A stretch of 64,000 bases of DNA from Teredinibacter waterburyi (GTDB taxonomy: Bacteria; Pseudomonadota; Gammaproteobacteria; Pseudomonadales; Cellvibrionaceae), in assembly GCF_001922985.1 (NCBI RefSeq), contig NZ_MRUH01000168.1, forward strand, positions 62,001-126,000. Direction: 5' to 3'. Positions 8,014-17,188 of this stretch are shown here, piece by piece. A model generated the notes under the pieces. It was not told where the DNA came from and made no database searches. It was given only the letters and a program-made list of their open reading frames with translations. The position numbers were made by a program, and so were the translations under genes. How positions within the stretch are numbered: the first letter of the stretch is position 1; each line of letters begins with the position of its first letter.

Positions 8014-8246
8014 ATGGAAATAATTCTTATAAATAAACGTCGGCGCCGCGCTTAGAGTAGCAATATATTTATTAAAGGGAACTTAGGCGACTATTGTACC
8101 CGTCTTGTAGAGCTGCAAACTGAAATTCTATAATCAAAAATCATGAAAGCTATAGTGATGAATAATCGCTGTAATTAAGCATATTCTGAATTGCTTAACC
8201 ACATCGCCCATATTGAAAATAACAAACAAATACTGAGGAAAGGACA

Positions 8247-9350
8247 ATGCTAAACCGGAATTATACCGCGCTACTACTTATCGCGAGTGCGCTACTGCTT
8301 GCAGGTTGTGATGAAGATGACAAGATTGATTTAGATGACTATATAGCAGCGAACTCAATTGAGTTAAGCCTAAACTCAACCATGCCAGCACATATGGAAG
8401 ATACCGCCGATATTGATGAGCCTATTTATATATTCTTCGATACCGCCGTAGCCCCAGCAACATCTGCAGATAGCTTTCAGCTAAAGCGCCTCGACAACGA
8501 TTCGTTAGTTGAAACCCAAATGGATATTCGTGGTGCGACCGTAATTCTTAAACCAGTTCAGGGTTTAGACTACAGCACTGAGTACTATCTTGAAAATAAC
8601 GGCGTTGTTGAAAACACAATGGGCAACGAACTGGATGAAGATATCTTTATTAAATTCACCACCGAAGATATCTATATTCCAGTTACTGAATCCACCTACT
8701 CTCCTGCCGATGGTGAGGGTATTGCACCAGGCGGTGAAATATATCTCCCCGTGACAGAAGAACGTGCGGCTATGCACGCAGATGCCGAGCATGGCTACTA
8801 CCCAGTCGTCACCGCGACACTGCCAGCACTATTTGATGCGCCGACTATGGATTCCGTAGAAGACTATATTGTTCATCGCGATGAAATGGTTGCTATAAAC
8901 CCCGCACCGAATGAATACCTATGGGTGATGGAAGGCCAACGTCACGGATTTGAAAACCTGACGGTTGTGTTGACCCATACCATCCCCGGTAACGGTGCAC
9001 CGCTACACGCCCACGTAGGCGAAGAAGCACACGTGTTACTGCAGGGTACAATGTACTATCAACTTGGCGATGAAAAAATTACCGTGCAAGCGCCCTACAT
9101 CCTCAATATTCCACCTATGGTTCCCCATGGCTTTATCAATGTCGGCAAGGAAACAGCGAATATTGTTGGCGTATTTCCGGAAGCGAATCATTGGGAATAC
9201 GATGTATTTGACTACGATATATTTTCGGATTTCTTTCAATCACAATCTGCACAGCCAATGGAAAATGATCCCGTTGCTTGGTTGCAAAATTGGCATAGTG
9301 AAGAGAATCGACAAGCTCGTTTGAACGCCTACACAAAAGACACCAAGTAG
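8247..9350 (+). CDS. Lipoprotein with Ig-like and cupin domains
   Basis: 367 residues. The signal ends in a lipobox (LLAGC, lipidated Cys about residue 20) followed by the acidic DEDDK. Residues about 40-140 resemble a bacterial Ig-like (Big_5/SbsA-type) domain, with IYIFFDTAVAPATSADSFQL and a later FTTED. Residues about 190-345 read as a single cupin: GNGAPLHAHVGEEAHVLLQG gives the HxH...E cluster of cupin motif 1, and PYILNIPPMVPHGFINVG gives the motif 2 histidine. A metal site is therefore likely. The strong AGGAAAGGA ribosome site fixes the start. The protein would be anchored at the outer or inner membrane facing the periplasm. A dioxygenase, isomerase or ligand-binding role is possible. 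Confidence 0.72.
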   Translation: MLNRNYTALLLIASALLLAGCDEDDKIDLDDYIAANSIELSLNSTMPAHMEDTADIDEPIYIFFDTAVAPATSADSFQLKRLDNDSLVETQMDIRGATVILKPVQGLDYSTEYYLENNGVVENTMGNELDEDIFIKFTTEDIYIPVTESTYSPADGEGIAPGGEIYLPVTEERAAMHADAEHGYYPVVTATLPALFDAPTMDSVEDYIVHRDEMVAINPAPNEYLWVMEGQRHGFENLTVVLTHTIPGNGAPLHAHVGEEAHVLLQGTMYYQLGDEKITVQAPYILNIPPMVPHGFINVGKETANIVGVFPEANHWEYDVFDYDIFSDFFQSQSAQPMENDPVAWLQNWHSEENRQARLNAYTKDTK

Positions 9351-9372
9351 TTAATAAGACAAAACTTAGGCA

Positions 9373-9414
9373 TATTCATCTAGCGCTAGGATCGATTCCA
9401 GCGCTAGATGAATA
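9373..9414. terminator. Long perfect hairpin after the cupin lipoprotein gene
   Basis: Perfect 15-bp arms around a CATCTAGCGCT core (9373-9387 and 9400-9414) with a 12-nt loop, 22 nt after the stop codon. No T-tract follows on either strand, so it may stabilise a 3' end or act bidirectionally rather than be a classic intrinsic terminator. Confidence 0.55.
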
Positions 9415-9430
9415 GTGACCTTGAGCGGAA

Positions 9431-9478
9431 TGCTTGATAAGTACAACGCTTAATAAGTAGAACGCTTGATTAGTACAA
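9431..9478 (+). repeat. Three tandem 16-bp direct repeats upstream of the HupE-like gene
   Basis: Three head-to-tail units (9431-9446, 9447-9462, 9463-9478) follow the consensus cGCTTgATaAGTAcAA, each with one or two differences from it. The array ends 19 bp before the HupE-like start codon. Its spacing of 1.5 helical turns and its position would suit a repeated operator, or a recent slippage duplication of the leader. Confidence 0.7.
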
Positions 9479-9497
9479 CTAAGGGAATAGCCTCACT

Positions 9498-10664
9498 ATG
9501 TTCAAACTAAAGCATGTTTTGACGGCTGTAATTTTTCATATTGGCGCAATACATTTAGCGGCTATACAAGCTTGCGCACACACTGATAGTCAGACAATAT
9601 TAAATTTTACCGCTACGAAAACGGCCACCTTAGCGGAGTTTGAGCTGCCCCTTGGTGAGCTAAGTTATGCTTTAGGTTTAGATAGAAATGGTGACGGTGA
9701 CTTTACCCTAGAAGAATTACACAGATCTGGCAGCGCTATCAGCGCCTACCTTGATAGTCGTATTAAATTAGTAAGCGAATCGGACGACTTGACCAAGCAG
9801 CGGCCTTACGTGCCGTGCGAAAGATCCGAATATCGTTTTCGTACCCAAAAAAAAGAGCCTAAAACAACCACAGAATCAAAACCTATATTAGGTGTAGCGC
9901 TAGACTATCGCTGCGGAAGTAGCGTAACACCCTATCTCTACTATGACGCACTATTCGATACGGTTCCAAATCATAGTGCTTTGGTTTCCTACCAAAATGG
10001 TGACGACAACTATAGTTATATCCTCAGCGGTAATAACCTAAAAGAGCTAATACCGCTAAAAGGCAAAAATATGCTCAGTTCTATACTGAGCTTCGTCGTG
10101 CTCGGGGTGTGGCATATTCTAATCGGTTACGATCATATTCTTTTCGTATTGGCCCTTATTATTCCGGTCAGCGCGGTACGGAATCATGACCGCCAGGTGA
10201 GAACCAAGGACGTCGCTAACCTTATAGGAGAAATCTTAAAAGTTGTAACGGCCTTTACGCTGGCTCACTCTATTTCGCTAATCGCCGCGACATTGGGGCT
10301 GATAGAGTTACCGAGCGCGCTGGTCGAAATGCTAATTGCCGTATCACTAGTAGTTGCTGGGTTGAGTATTCTATTCCCGTTCACCTACAGCAAACGCTGG
10401 CTGGCCGCGTTTGGGTTTGGCTTTATTCACGGCTTTGGCTTTGCCAACGTTCTGGCGGAGTTAATCGAAAGCAGCAATAATATTGTTGCCGACTTATTGG
10501 CCTTTAATGTGGGGGTTGAAGTTGGACAACTGGTGATAATAGCTGCCACCCTTCCTGTCCTGTTCCTAATGCAAGGCAAGTCTTGGTATCGCCGAATAGT
10601 CATACCTTCTGGGGCGATAAGTATTGCACTTATGGGCGCATTTTTAACCGTACAGAGACTTTAG
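9498..10664 (+). CDS. HupE/UreJ-family membrane protein with periplasmic EF-hand-like N-terminus
   Basis: 388 residues. A signal peptide (to about residue 27) leads into a soluble region of about 170 residues with an EF-hand-like loop (DRNGDGDFTLEEL, about 61-73), then a domain with about six helices. That domain has the HupE/UreJ_2 landmarks VLGVWHILIGYDHILFVLAL, AHSISLI and FGFIHGFGFANVLAEL, with several conserved histidines in the membrane. The family is linked to nickel or other metal uptake for hydrogenase and urease, but many members of this subgroup lie far from those genes, as here, and their function is open. It converges on the methyltransferase gene. Confidence 0.8.
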   Translation: MFKLKHVLTAVIFHIGAIHLAAIQACAHTDSQTILNFTATKTATLAEFELPLGELSYALGLDRNGDGDFTLEELHRSGSAISAYLDSRIKLVSESDDLTKQRPYVPCERSEYRFRTQKKEPKTTTESKPILGVALDYRCGSSVTPYLYYDALFDTVPNHSALVSYQNGDDNYSYILSGNNLKELIPLKGKNMLSSILSFVVLGVWHILIGYDHILFVLALIIPVSAVRNHDRQVRTKDVANLIGEILKVVTAFTLAHSISLIAATLGLIELPSALVEMLIAVSLVVAGLSILFPFTYSKRWLAAFGFGFIHGFGFANVLAELIESSNNIVADLLAFNVGVEVGQLVIIAATLPVLFLMQGKSWYRRIVIPSGAISIALMGAFLTVQRL

Positions 10665-10675
10665 CTTTACATAGA

Positions 10676-11413
10676 TTAAGGTTTGCGCCCCATGGTGGTA
10701 TGAACCATACCATCGAAGCTGGGGGTAACCACTACGTCGACGAGGCCTGCCGCCAGTGCGATCTGCTCACAGTGATCGGCAGACATCTTTTTCGCGAGAG
10801 TTGCCCACATGCGTAAAGCACCGGAGGACATCCCTTCCAAGCGATTTTCGCGAATATGAGCTGCTGCAGAGCGTGCGCTCATTTTTTCTGAGGGTACTAA
10901 AAACGATACAACACCAGTGGATTTAACCGTACGGGCCATCTCTTTAAGAATTGGTAAGGGATCGTCGACAACGTTGATAAGCGATGCTGCAACAGCAAAA
11001 TCGAACGTGTTAGGGGTATAGGGAATATCATCGGCGCTAGCTAGCACCAGCTCAGTGTTTGAGCAATTCGCCAAATTCTTGCGGGCTTTTTTTAGCATTT
11101 TCTCCGACCGATCTAACCCGACAACAGTATGTCCCCAGCTCGATGCAGACCGCATAAGTTGACCTGGCCCACATCCAACCTCCAAAACTCGCGCATTTTT
11201 ATAACCAGAAAACAGCTCGGAAAGCCAATCCTCGTGTAGTTGTTTATACCAGGGAAGCTGAAAAAGAATATCAAACATTTTGGGGGCGTCGGTGGCGACC
11301 AATTTTCCTACTACGGCCATGTAATAGCTATCGGCGAACAATTTTTTCACGGGTATCTCCATATAATCGTCGTGTGGTTTAGACTGTACTGCATCCAGCC
11401 CAATATCATCCAT
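10676..11413 (-). CDS. Class I SAM-dependent methyltransferase
   Basis: 245 residues. The SAM-binding motif I is clear (ARVLEVGCGPGQLMRSA), followed by VVGLDRSEKML and VLASADDIPYTPNTFDFAVAASLINVV, as in Methyltransf_11/UbiE-like enzymes. An N-terminal extension of about 70 residues (PVKKLFADSYYMAVVGKLVA) precedes the core. No membrane segments or signal peptide are seen. The start has an AAAGG site. The substrate cannot be told from sequence. It ends 12 bp from the end of the HupE-like gene on the other strand and is separated by about 130 bp from the metallo-beta-lactamase-fold gene. Confidence 0.85.
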   Translation of the reverse strand: MDDIGLDAVQSKPHDDYMEIPVKKLFADSYYMAVVGKLVATDAPKMFDILFQLPWYKQLHEDWLSELFSGYKNARVLEVGCGPGQLMRSASSWGHTVVGLDRSEKMLKKARKNLANCSNTELVLASADDIPYTPNTFDFAVAASLINVVDDPLPILKEMARTVKSTGVVSFLVPSEKMSARSAAAHIRENRLEGMSSGALRMWATLAKKMSADHCEQIALAAGLVDVVVTPSFDGMVHTTMGRKP

Positions 11414-11544
11414 GGTACTAACCTTTAATTACCAAGTTAACTATAATCCGTAATTAAACGGTCGTGGTAGTTTTTATGCGCCGTTGATGGCGTTCGTTAA
11501 ATAAGGAGCTAGCGGCAATACCAGTGTGTAATCACTTAGGGGTA

Positions 11545-12681
11545 CTACCAAGTTGCCATAATGGATTCGCCAACATCTACCGCATTAAATTCATTCGGCG
11601 CCAAACCTGCTTTATTTACGGCAGTAGATAAGCGAGCGGCAGGTTCGAAAAAAGGCTCGTCGGTTAGGTCAAGAAATGTACCCCAGTGTATTGCTAAGGT
11701 TTTTTTAGATCCGATATCCTTGTGTACTGCAACGGCTTCTTCTGGGTTTATATGCGCATATTTCATAAGATGTCGAGGCGCGTAGCCGCCAATAGGAATC
11801 GCGGCAAGAGTGAATGGACCAAAACGCTTACCAATTTCCGCGAAGCCCGGATCATAACCGGTGTCACCAGCAAAGAAAAAGCTAAAACTATCTTTTTGTA
11901 TAACCCAGCCAGACCATAAGCTTTTATTGTGATCCAGCATACCTCGGCCACTGTGGTGTTGTACCGGCACGGCGGTAAATTGTAAGCCGTTACTAATACT
12001 GTGGGTTTGCCACCAGCTTAGTTCCACACTATTCGTAATTCCATGTTTTTCAAACCAGGCTTGTACTCCGCGAGGTACAAGGAACAATGTTTGCTGGCCG
12101 TCTGCACGCGGTTGTGCGGCTATTGTTTTAATGGTTTCTAAATCGAGATGGTCATAGTGGTTATGGGAAATAACCACATAATCAATAAAAGGTAACTGAC
12201 TGGCGCGAAGAGGTGCTGCAACTACACGTTCGGGCCCTGCCCAGGAAACGGGCGCCGCACTATCGTCGAGTAATGGGTCGGTAAGAATGGTTACTTCGCC
12301 TAGGCGAAGTAAAGTCGAGGAGTGTCCAAGCCAGGTTAACTGTGCCTGCTTTGGCTGCAAGGGTGGAAATAGAACCGGCTTTGGTTGCAAATTGGAACGT
12401 TGGACTAATTTCCGATCGTTACGAATGCCCTTGTTACACATTCGCTTAACACGCCACCACATGATTTTACTAAACGCGGGCATTTCCTGTTTAGCGAGCT
12501 GTATGGCTATTTCTTCAGCTTGAACTGTTTGCGCTAAATTGTCCCCGTATTGGCTTTGCAACGCGCTGGTATTAAGTTCAGCGCCATCAAGTTCCGTGCT
12601 GTCGCGTTCGGCACTAGCTGCAATGCTGGGTAAGACAATTAGACAAGCACTAAGCGCTAATGCGATTTTTCCAGTGCGCAT
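11545..12681 (-). CDS. Exported MBL-fold metallohydrolase (NAPE-PLD/UlaG-like)
   Basis: 378 residues from the ATG at 12681, chosen because it has a good AAAGGGA site and gives a standard signal peptide (MRTGKIALALSACLIVLPSIAASA). The metallo-beta-lactamase motifs are present: LTWLGHSSTLLRLG, ILTDPLLDD, the metal ligands HNHYDHLD, and FFAGDTGYDPGF. This order fits the UlaG/NAPE-phospholipase D branch, which hydrolyses phosphodiesters or lactones. It starts 10 bp after the barrel gene, so it is probably the last gene of the MMPL operon and acts in the periplasm, perhaps on an exported lipid. Confidence 0.82.
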   Translation of the reverse strand: MRTGKIALALSACLIVLPSIAASAERDSTELDGAELNTSALQSQYGDNLAQTVQAEEIAIQLAKQEMPAFSKIMWWRVKRMCNKGIRNDRKLVQRSNLQPKPVLFPPLQPKQAQLTWLGHSSTLLRLGEVTILTDPLLDDSAAPVSWAGPERVVAAPLRASQLPFIDYVVISHNHYDHLDLETIKTIAAQPRADGQQTLFLVPRGVQAWFEKHGITNSVELSWWQTHSISNGLQFTAVPVQHHSGRGMLDHNKSLWSGWVIQKDSFSFFFAGDTGYDPGFAEIGKRFGPFTLAAIPIGGYAPRHLMKYAHINPEEAVAVHKDIGSKKTLAIHWGTFLDLTDEPFFEPAARLSTAVNKAGLAPNEFNAVDVGESIMATW

Positions 12682-12691
12682 GAGTATCCCT

Positions 12692-13900
12692 TTAAAAGTA
12701 GCGTTTAAATTCAAAACGTAGATAATCGTCAGAGCGCAGCGAGAAATCTAGAGAAGTTGGGTCGTCAGCCGTAAATGCCGCGGCTTCAAGTTCAAATTTC
12801 CAGTTTTCAAAAATACGCCGACTATACTCTAGTGAATAAAATTGATGGTTGTAATCGAGATCGTGGCTAGCGAGGAACAGCAACTGGGAACCGTCAATAT
12901 CGTTGAGTGCCCAACGAATGCCGCCGACGACATCATTTTGGCTTAGAACTTGACGCGGCCCTTTTAAATCGTCGTATTGGTATTCCATTAATAAACCAAG
13001 GTCAGATTCACCACCACCAATACCAAACAAGGTGTACTCAAAACCAACCACGGCGGCTTGGCTAGTTTGGGCAAAGCGTTCTCTAGTGGTCGTCGCTTCG
13101 AGCTTGGCTAACCAGGAGCCTAGTGTAATCTGTGTTGTTAAACCAACGCGGTCTATCTGGCTATAAAACGGCAGTAAAGATGTGGGGACTCCACCGCTAT
13201 ATTGCGGTAGAAAAATTGGATCGCGTGAAGTGCCGGTAAAATAGCTAACAGCTATATCAACTACATCAAAGTAATGACTCCAGCGTGCTGCAAAATCGAT
13301 ATGCTCACGCTCGTCACTAGACTCATAGATTGCATCTTCATCGATAGGTAAGCCTGCTCTTAACCGTCCCTGTTCACCGGGGAAAGCTTGCTCACGAAAG
13401 CCGAATAGCGAAAATAATTCCCAGGTACCCCAGTCGCTAACTTTAATAAGCTGTAACATTGGCTGGCCGAGTTTTTCCTCACGATCGACAGACTCTAGGC
13501 TGTCGTCTTGGTTAATTATATCCACCAAATGTGCTGATTCGGTTACCCCCCAAAATACTTTACGTATTCCGGCATAGGCTTCAAAAGAGTGGAAATTCCT
13601 CCACCAATAAAGCTCGCGAATATCGGCGTGGGTACGCTCGTCATCTTGGCTATCGGCACGACCAAAAAGAGTAATTGCGAAGCGTTGGTTGGAATCGTCA
13701 AAGTCGTGAAAATATTCCAGTTGTGATGTGAGTGAAATACTGGCATCTGACTGTCGTGGGAACAACGGGTCTTCGAGAAAAGCCAACGCCTCGGCGCCAA
13801 TGTAACCTAGCGCTTCGCCAGCGAAAACAGCGTGGCTTACAATGTTAGTCGCGCTTAAAATTAGAAGTGGCGAGACAATTTTTACGAATCTGTTGTTCAT
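12692..13900 (-). CDS. Outer-membrane beta-barrel protein of an MMPL exporter operon
   Basis: 402 residues with a signal peptide cleaved near VFA-GEAL. The rest alternates hydrophobic and polar residues in repeated amphipathic strands (RFAITLFGRADSQ, WELFSLFGFREQ, VDIAVSYFTGTS) and ends in an aromatic residue (FEFKRYF), as outer-membrane barrels do. I do not recognise the exact family. Its ATG follows directly on the stop codon of the LolA-like gene, so the two are translationally linked. With the MMPL pump and the LolA-like carrier it may complete a route that moves a lipid or hydrophobic compound to the outer membrane. Confidence 0.7.
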   Translation of the reverse strand: MNNRFVKIVSPLLILSATNIVSHAVFAGEALGYIGAEALAFLEDPLFPRQSDASISLTSQLEYFHDFDDSNQRFAITLFGRADSQDDERTHADIRELYWWRNFHSFEAYAGIRKVFWGVTESAHLVDIINQDDSLESVDREEKLGQPMLQLIKVSDWGTWELFSLFGFREQAFPGEQGRLRAGLPIDEDAIYESSDEREHIDFAARWSHYFDVVDIAVSYFTGTSRDPIFLPQYSGGVPTSLLPFYSQIDRVGLTTQITLGSWLAKLEATTTRERFAQTSQAAVVGFEYTLFGIGGGESDLGLLMEYQYDDLKGPRQVLSQNDVVGGIRWALNDIDGSQLLFLASHDLDYNHQFYSLEYSRRIFENWKFELEAAAFTADDPTSLDFSLRSDDYLRFEFKRYF

Positions 13901-14680
13901 CTACTTTGCTCGTGAGAGGCTGTTCTTATTAAAATCTTGATCGTCAAAGCCATTGCGGAATTGCCAATCCTGCATTTTAAGTACGGTACTTTTCCCGGTG
14001 ATGTGATTTACCATCGTCCAGTTTCCAGCACGCCAAAACTTATTAAGGTATTGGCTGTAATCGCTCAATTCCAATGTCTTCTTAAGCTTTCCGCCTCGAT
14101 TATAGAAGTCTATTTTTAGCGGGATATAACGCTTCGCATCTACCCAAACTTCAAGTTTAGAATAACCAGAGGCTGGATCTTTTGGCTGTAATTGATTAAT
14201 CAATACCGGGGTATTTTGATATTTATCGTCTCGTAAAAAAGTATAGCTATACTTATCCACTTCCTGTGAAGCGATATCCTCAAATGCAAATTCGCTACTC
14301 ATAAAGGCACCCGCTTTATTGCTGGACGATATTTTCTTAACGCGTTTTAGTGCGGGAAGAAACAGCCATTGGTCATCGTCTGCGGCGCGATGGGTGAAAG
14401 ACAGGAAGGCGGTTCCTTTTACGTCGCCGGGACTATCGAAGATAATCATAGATTTGTCGCCGTCGTCACTTTGTTCAAGCGTACGATTGCGCATTTGCCG
14501 AGTACGTTCATTACCGTATTTGTCTTTTAGGATCATCACAATATTGCTTTGTGAATCGCCGAACCCTATATCTTGACGATCGACTTCTATCGCAATCTCT
14601 AGACCGCGCTGTTCAGGGGTTAGCGCCAAGCAAATAGAACTTAATAGAGTTGTACACAGGACAACGATAAGATGTTTCAT
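13901..14680 (-). CDS. LolA-like outer membrane lipoprotein-sorting protein
   Basis: 259 residues with an N-terminal signal peptide (to about LALT). The body matches the LolA-like family that travels with MMPL pumps: RTRQMRNRTLEQ, IIFDSPGDVKGTAFLSFTH, QWLFLPALKRVKKISSSNKAGAFMSSEFAFEDI, and LEVWVDAKRYIPLKIDFYN. The fold is an unclosed barrel with a hydrophobic cavity, suitable for carrying lipids across the periplasm. The start has a GGAGAG site. It is second in the operon, 42 bp after the MMPL gene. Confidence 0.85.
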   Translation of the reverse strand: MKHLIVVLCTTLLSSICLALTPEQRGLEIAIEVDRQDIGFGDSQSNIVMILKDKYGNERTRQMRNRTLEQSDDGDKSMIIFDSPGDVKGTAFLSFTHRAADDDQWLFLPALKRVKKISSSNKAGAFMSSEFAFEDIASQEVDKYSYTFLRDDKYQNTPVLINQLQPKDPASGYSKLEVWVDAKRYIPLKIDFYNRGGKLKKTLELSDYSQYLNKFWRAGNWTMVNHITGKSTVLKMQDWQFRNGFDDQDFNKNSLSRAK

Positions 14681-14722
14681 TGTATCTCTCCAGTTTTTAA
14701 TGTGTTGCGGGTGCAGAGCCTA

Positions 14723-17059
14723 TTAGCTATTTGCTCTCGTAATTGCCGCTATTGCGTAATCCTTTTTGTCCAGCCACAGTAATAAAATGGGCAATAAAAG
14801 GAAGTCGATGATTAATGCAAATATGATCGCAACGCTAGTTAGTTGTGACATGCCGGAATTCATCCCAAAGCTCGATTGGGCTAAGATCATAAACCCAGCC
14901 ATCAGTACGATAGTGGTAACCACCAAAGCAACGCCGACGGATGAAAAGGCGTAGCGAATAGCGGCCTCAGCCGTTAACTTTTGTTCAATTCGCGCGCGTT
15001 GGTATTTACTCAAAAAATGCACAGTGTCATCTACTACAATTCCTAGTGCCATACCCGTAACCATGGATACACCGACATTCACTTCCGCAACCAAATAACC
15101 CCAAGCACCGAAGGCCGCGGCGATTGGTAGTAAATTTGGAACCAAGCTGATTACACCTAAGCGAACACTGCGAAGAACCAACATAATAATCAGCGAGATA
15201 ACCAGAATGGCTACGAGTGAGCTAATAAACATACTGCGCATATTGGTATCCGAAATATGAGCGAACATGACGGCGGGCCCCACCCCATAAGAACTCATAC
15301 CCGTGTTATGTAATAGCCAGTCGCGACCGCGCTGTTCTATTTCGGCAATATGCTTAGAAGTGGTATTGGTTACCGTGACAATAATTTGGGTAGAGCTTTT
15401 GCCTATATCCATTTGGTTATTTAGATCTAACCCTTCCGGCAACGACATTTCATATAGCAGCAAATATTGGGCAGCTAAGGCTTTGTCTTCGGGCAGGCGA
15501 TAATAACTATTGTCATCACCATACATATTTTTATTGATACGCTTGAAGGTATCGGTAAAGCTATTGACGTGTGTGATTTCTGGCTGGCTTCTAAACCATT
15601 CTACAAACCGGTCGACCTTGGCTAGAAATACCGGATCGCTAACACCGTAGTCTTCGCCGGATTCGAGCGAATACTGAATTTGATAAATACCAGTGAGATT
15701 ATCGTTAGCGAAATCCGTATCGTTGCGAAACTGAATACTAGTATCGAAGTAGCCGACAAAGTTATCGTCGAAGCTGTTTAATTTAATACCGCTAACAGCG
15801 ACTATGCTGAATACCACCATGGCAATTAATACGGGTGTGCGCTTGGCAATGATAAAGTTGGCGATGGCGTCCATTGCGTGACTCACACGATTGCGCTTTT
15901 TCGAAGCCTTAACCGGCAAAATAGTAATGAGCGCTGGCAATAATGTCATGGATAAAAATAGCGCGACGACTACGCCCCAGGCGGTGATATTACCGAGATC
16001 GTTAAACGGCGGCGTGTCGCTCAGGTTCATGGATAGAAAACCGATCGCCGTGGTAAGCGACGTAAGGAATACCGGCGCAATATTAATCACCAAGCTGCGC
16101 CGCATCGCATCGACTTTGCTCATGCCGCGGCGCATACCTTCAAAAAGCGTAACCAGAATATGGATGGAGTCAGCCACGGCTAGCGTGGTGATAATGGTGG
16201 ATGCCGAAAATGAAGGCGGTGAAAGTTTTCCGCCAAGCCAGAAAAAACTGCCGAGCGCAGATAGCATAGATAAAAACACGACCAAGAGCGTCGCCAATGT
16301 CGCAGTCGCGGAGCGCAACAAAATTGCAATTACCAGTAAAATCACCGCATACATCGCGGGTACCAGTGTTTGTTGATCTTTCATTGACGCTTCAAAAAAT
16401 GCGTTGGATAGCATCACCACGCCGGTAAGTTTTACCGTAACAGGGTAGCTGGCTTCTAGTTTGGATTGTAATTCTCGGACGGCGCCAACCAATTCCGGTA
16501 GTTCTTTCTCAGGTTGCACCTGCGGCATTTCGAATACTATATTTAATGCGGTGATCTCGGCATCTTCGCTAATGAGCTGGCCGCGAAGATTGGGTTCGGT
16601 GAGGGCGATGCTTTGTTTTGTTTTCAGCGTTTCTGCGGAGTACTGCTCTGCCCCGCTTACCAAGGGTTCGACGATTAGCTCGTCGCCATCGGCGTGAGAA
16701 TATTGGAAATTGGTGACTGAGTCGACGCGGAGTACATAGGGTAACTGCCATGCCTGTTCGGTGGCTTCTTCGACAGCGGCTAAGGTTTGTTTGTTAAACA
16801 CTTCGCCGTTGTTAGGCACGATAACAAATAGCACATTGTCGTTCTTGGTATAGATTTTTTGCTGGCGCTCGAAGGCGCTGAGGTGAGGGTTTTCTTCGCT
16901 GAAGAATACGCGGTAGTCTTGGTCGAAAGCAAACCTCTGCATACCAGACATCATCGAGAGGGAGACTGCTAGCGCAATAGCAATCGTAAGCCAGGGCCGA
17001 GAGGTTACGAAGTGCGCGTAGCGCTCTGTCAGTGAGAGATTACCGGCGTTTGCGTCCAT
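14723..17059 (-). CDS. MMPL/RND-superfamily exporter
   Basis: 778 residues in two homologous halves. Each half has one helix, a large periplasmic loop and a bundle of about five helices. Conserved acidic segments in the bundles (VADSIHILVTLFEGMRRGMSKVDAMRR and VDDTVHFLSKYQRAR) are the proton-relay regions of this group. The length and topology fit MMPL-type lipid or hydrophobe exporters rather than HAE drug pumps (about 1,040 residues). It heads an operon with the LolA-like, barrel and MBL-fold genes and is preceded by a TetR gene and a TetR-type operator (17097-17120), so it is probably inducible. The cargo is unknown. Confidence 0.88.
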   Translation of the reverse strand: MDANAGNLSLTERYAHFVTSRPWLTIAIALAVSLSMMSGMQRFAFDQDYRVFFSEENPHLSAFERQQKIYTKNDNVLFVIVPNNGEVFNKQTLAAVEEATEQAWQLPYVLRVDSVTNFQYSHADGDELIVEPLVSGAEQYSAETLKTKQSIALTEPNLRGQLISEDAEITALNIVFEMPQVQPEKELPELVGAVRELQSKLEASYPVTVKLTGVVMLSNAFFEASMKDQQTLVPAMYAVILLVIAILLRSATATLATLLVVFLSMLSALGSFFWLGGKLSPPSFSASTIITTLAVADSIHILVTLFEGMRRGMSKVDAMRRSLVINIAPVFLTSLTTAIGFLSMNLSDTPPFNDLGNITAWGVVVALFLSMTLLPALITILPVKASKKRNRVSHAMDAIANFIIAKRTPVLIAMVVFSIVAVSGIKLNSFDDNFVGYFDTSIQFRNDTDFANDNLTGIYQIQYSLESGEDYGVSDPVFLAKVDRFVEWFRSQPEITHVNSFTDTFKRINKNMYGDDNSYYRLPEDKALAAQYLLLYEMSLPEGLDLNNQMDIGKSSTQIIVTVTNTTSKHIAEIEQRGRDWLLHNTGMSSYGVGPAVMFAHISDTNMRSMFISSLVAILVISLIIMLVLRSVRLGVISLVPNLLPIAAAFGAWGYLVAEVNVGVSMVTGMALGIVVDDTVHFLSKYQRARIEQKLTAEAAIRYAFSSVGVALVVTTIVLMAGFMILAQSSFGMNSGMSQLTSVAIIFALIIDFLLLPILLLWLDKKDYAIAAITRANS

Positions 17060-17096
17060 AGCGAGGTCCTTTGTTTAGCGCAGTTAAAATATATTT

Positions 17097-17120
17097 AACA
17101 AACCGACCGTTCGGTTTGTT
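17097..17120. promoter_or_regulatory. TetR-type operator of the MMPL operon
   Basis: Perfect inverted repeat with 10-bp arms (AACAAACCGA and TCGGTTTGTT) around CCGT, 37 bp before the MMPL start codon. A related palindrome (17835-17852) stands before the tetR gene, sharing 13 of 16 bases over the GACCnnnCGGT core region. Confidence 0.75.
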
Positions 17121-17134
17121 TTAAAATTAAAGAA

Positions 17135-17153
17135 AACCCCGAGATGGGGGGTT
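17135..17153 (-). terminator. Intrinsic terminator of the tetR gene
   Basis: On the minus strand AACCCC pairs with GGGGTT across a 7-nt loop and is followed by TTTTCTTTAATTTT. It lies between the tetR stop codon and the MMPL operator, so the pump operon should be transcribed from its own promoter. Confidence 0.7.
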
Positions 17154-17188
17154 ATTATGAGGTGTATTTAGTACACCCAAGTTTTATG

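Noticed and set aside
15891-16376. A long plus-strand frame inside the MMPL gene
   Set aside because: Antisense to clear transmembrane coding sequence with conserved MMPL motifs, and no ribosome site.
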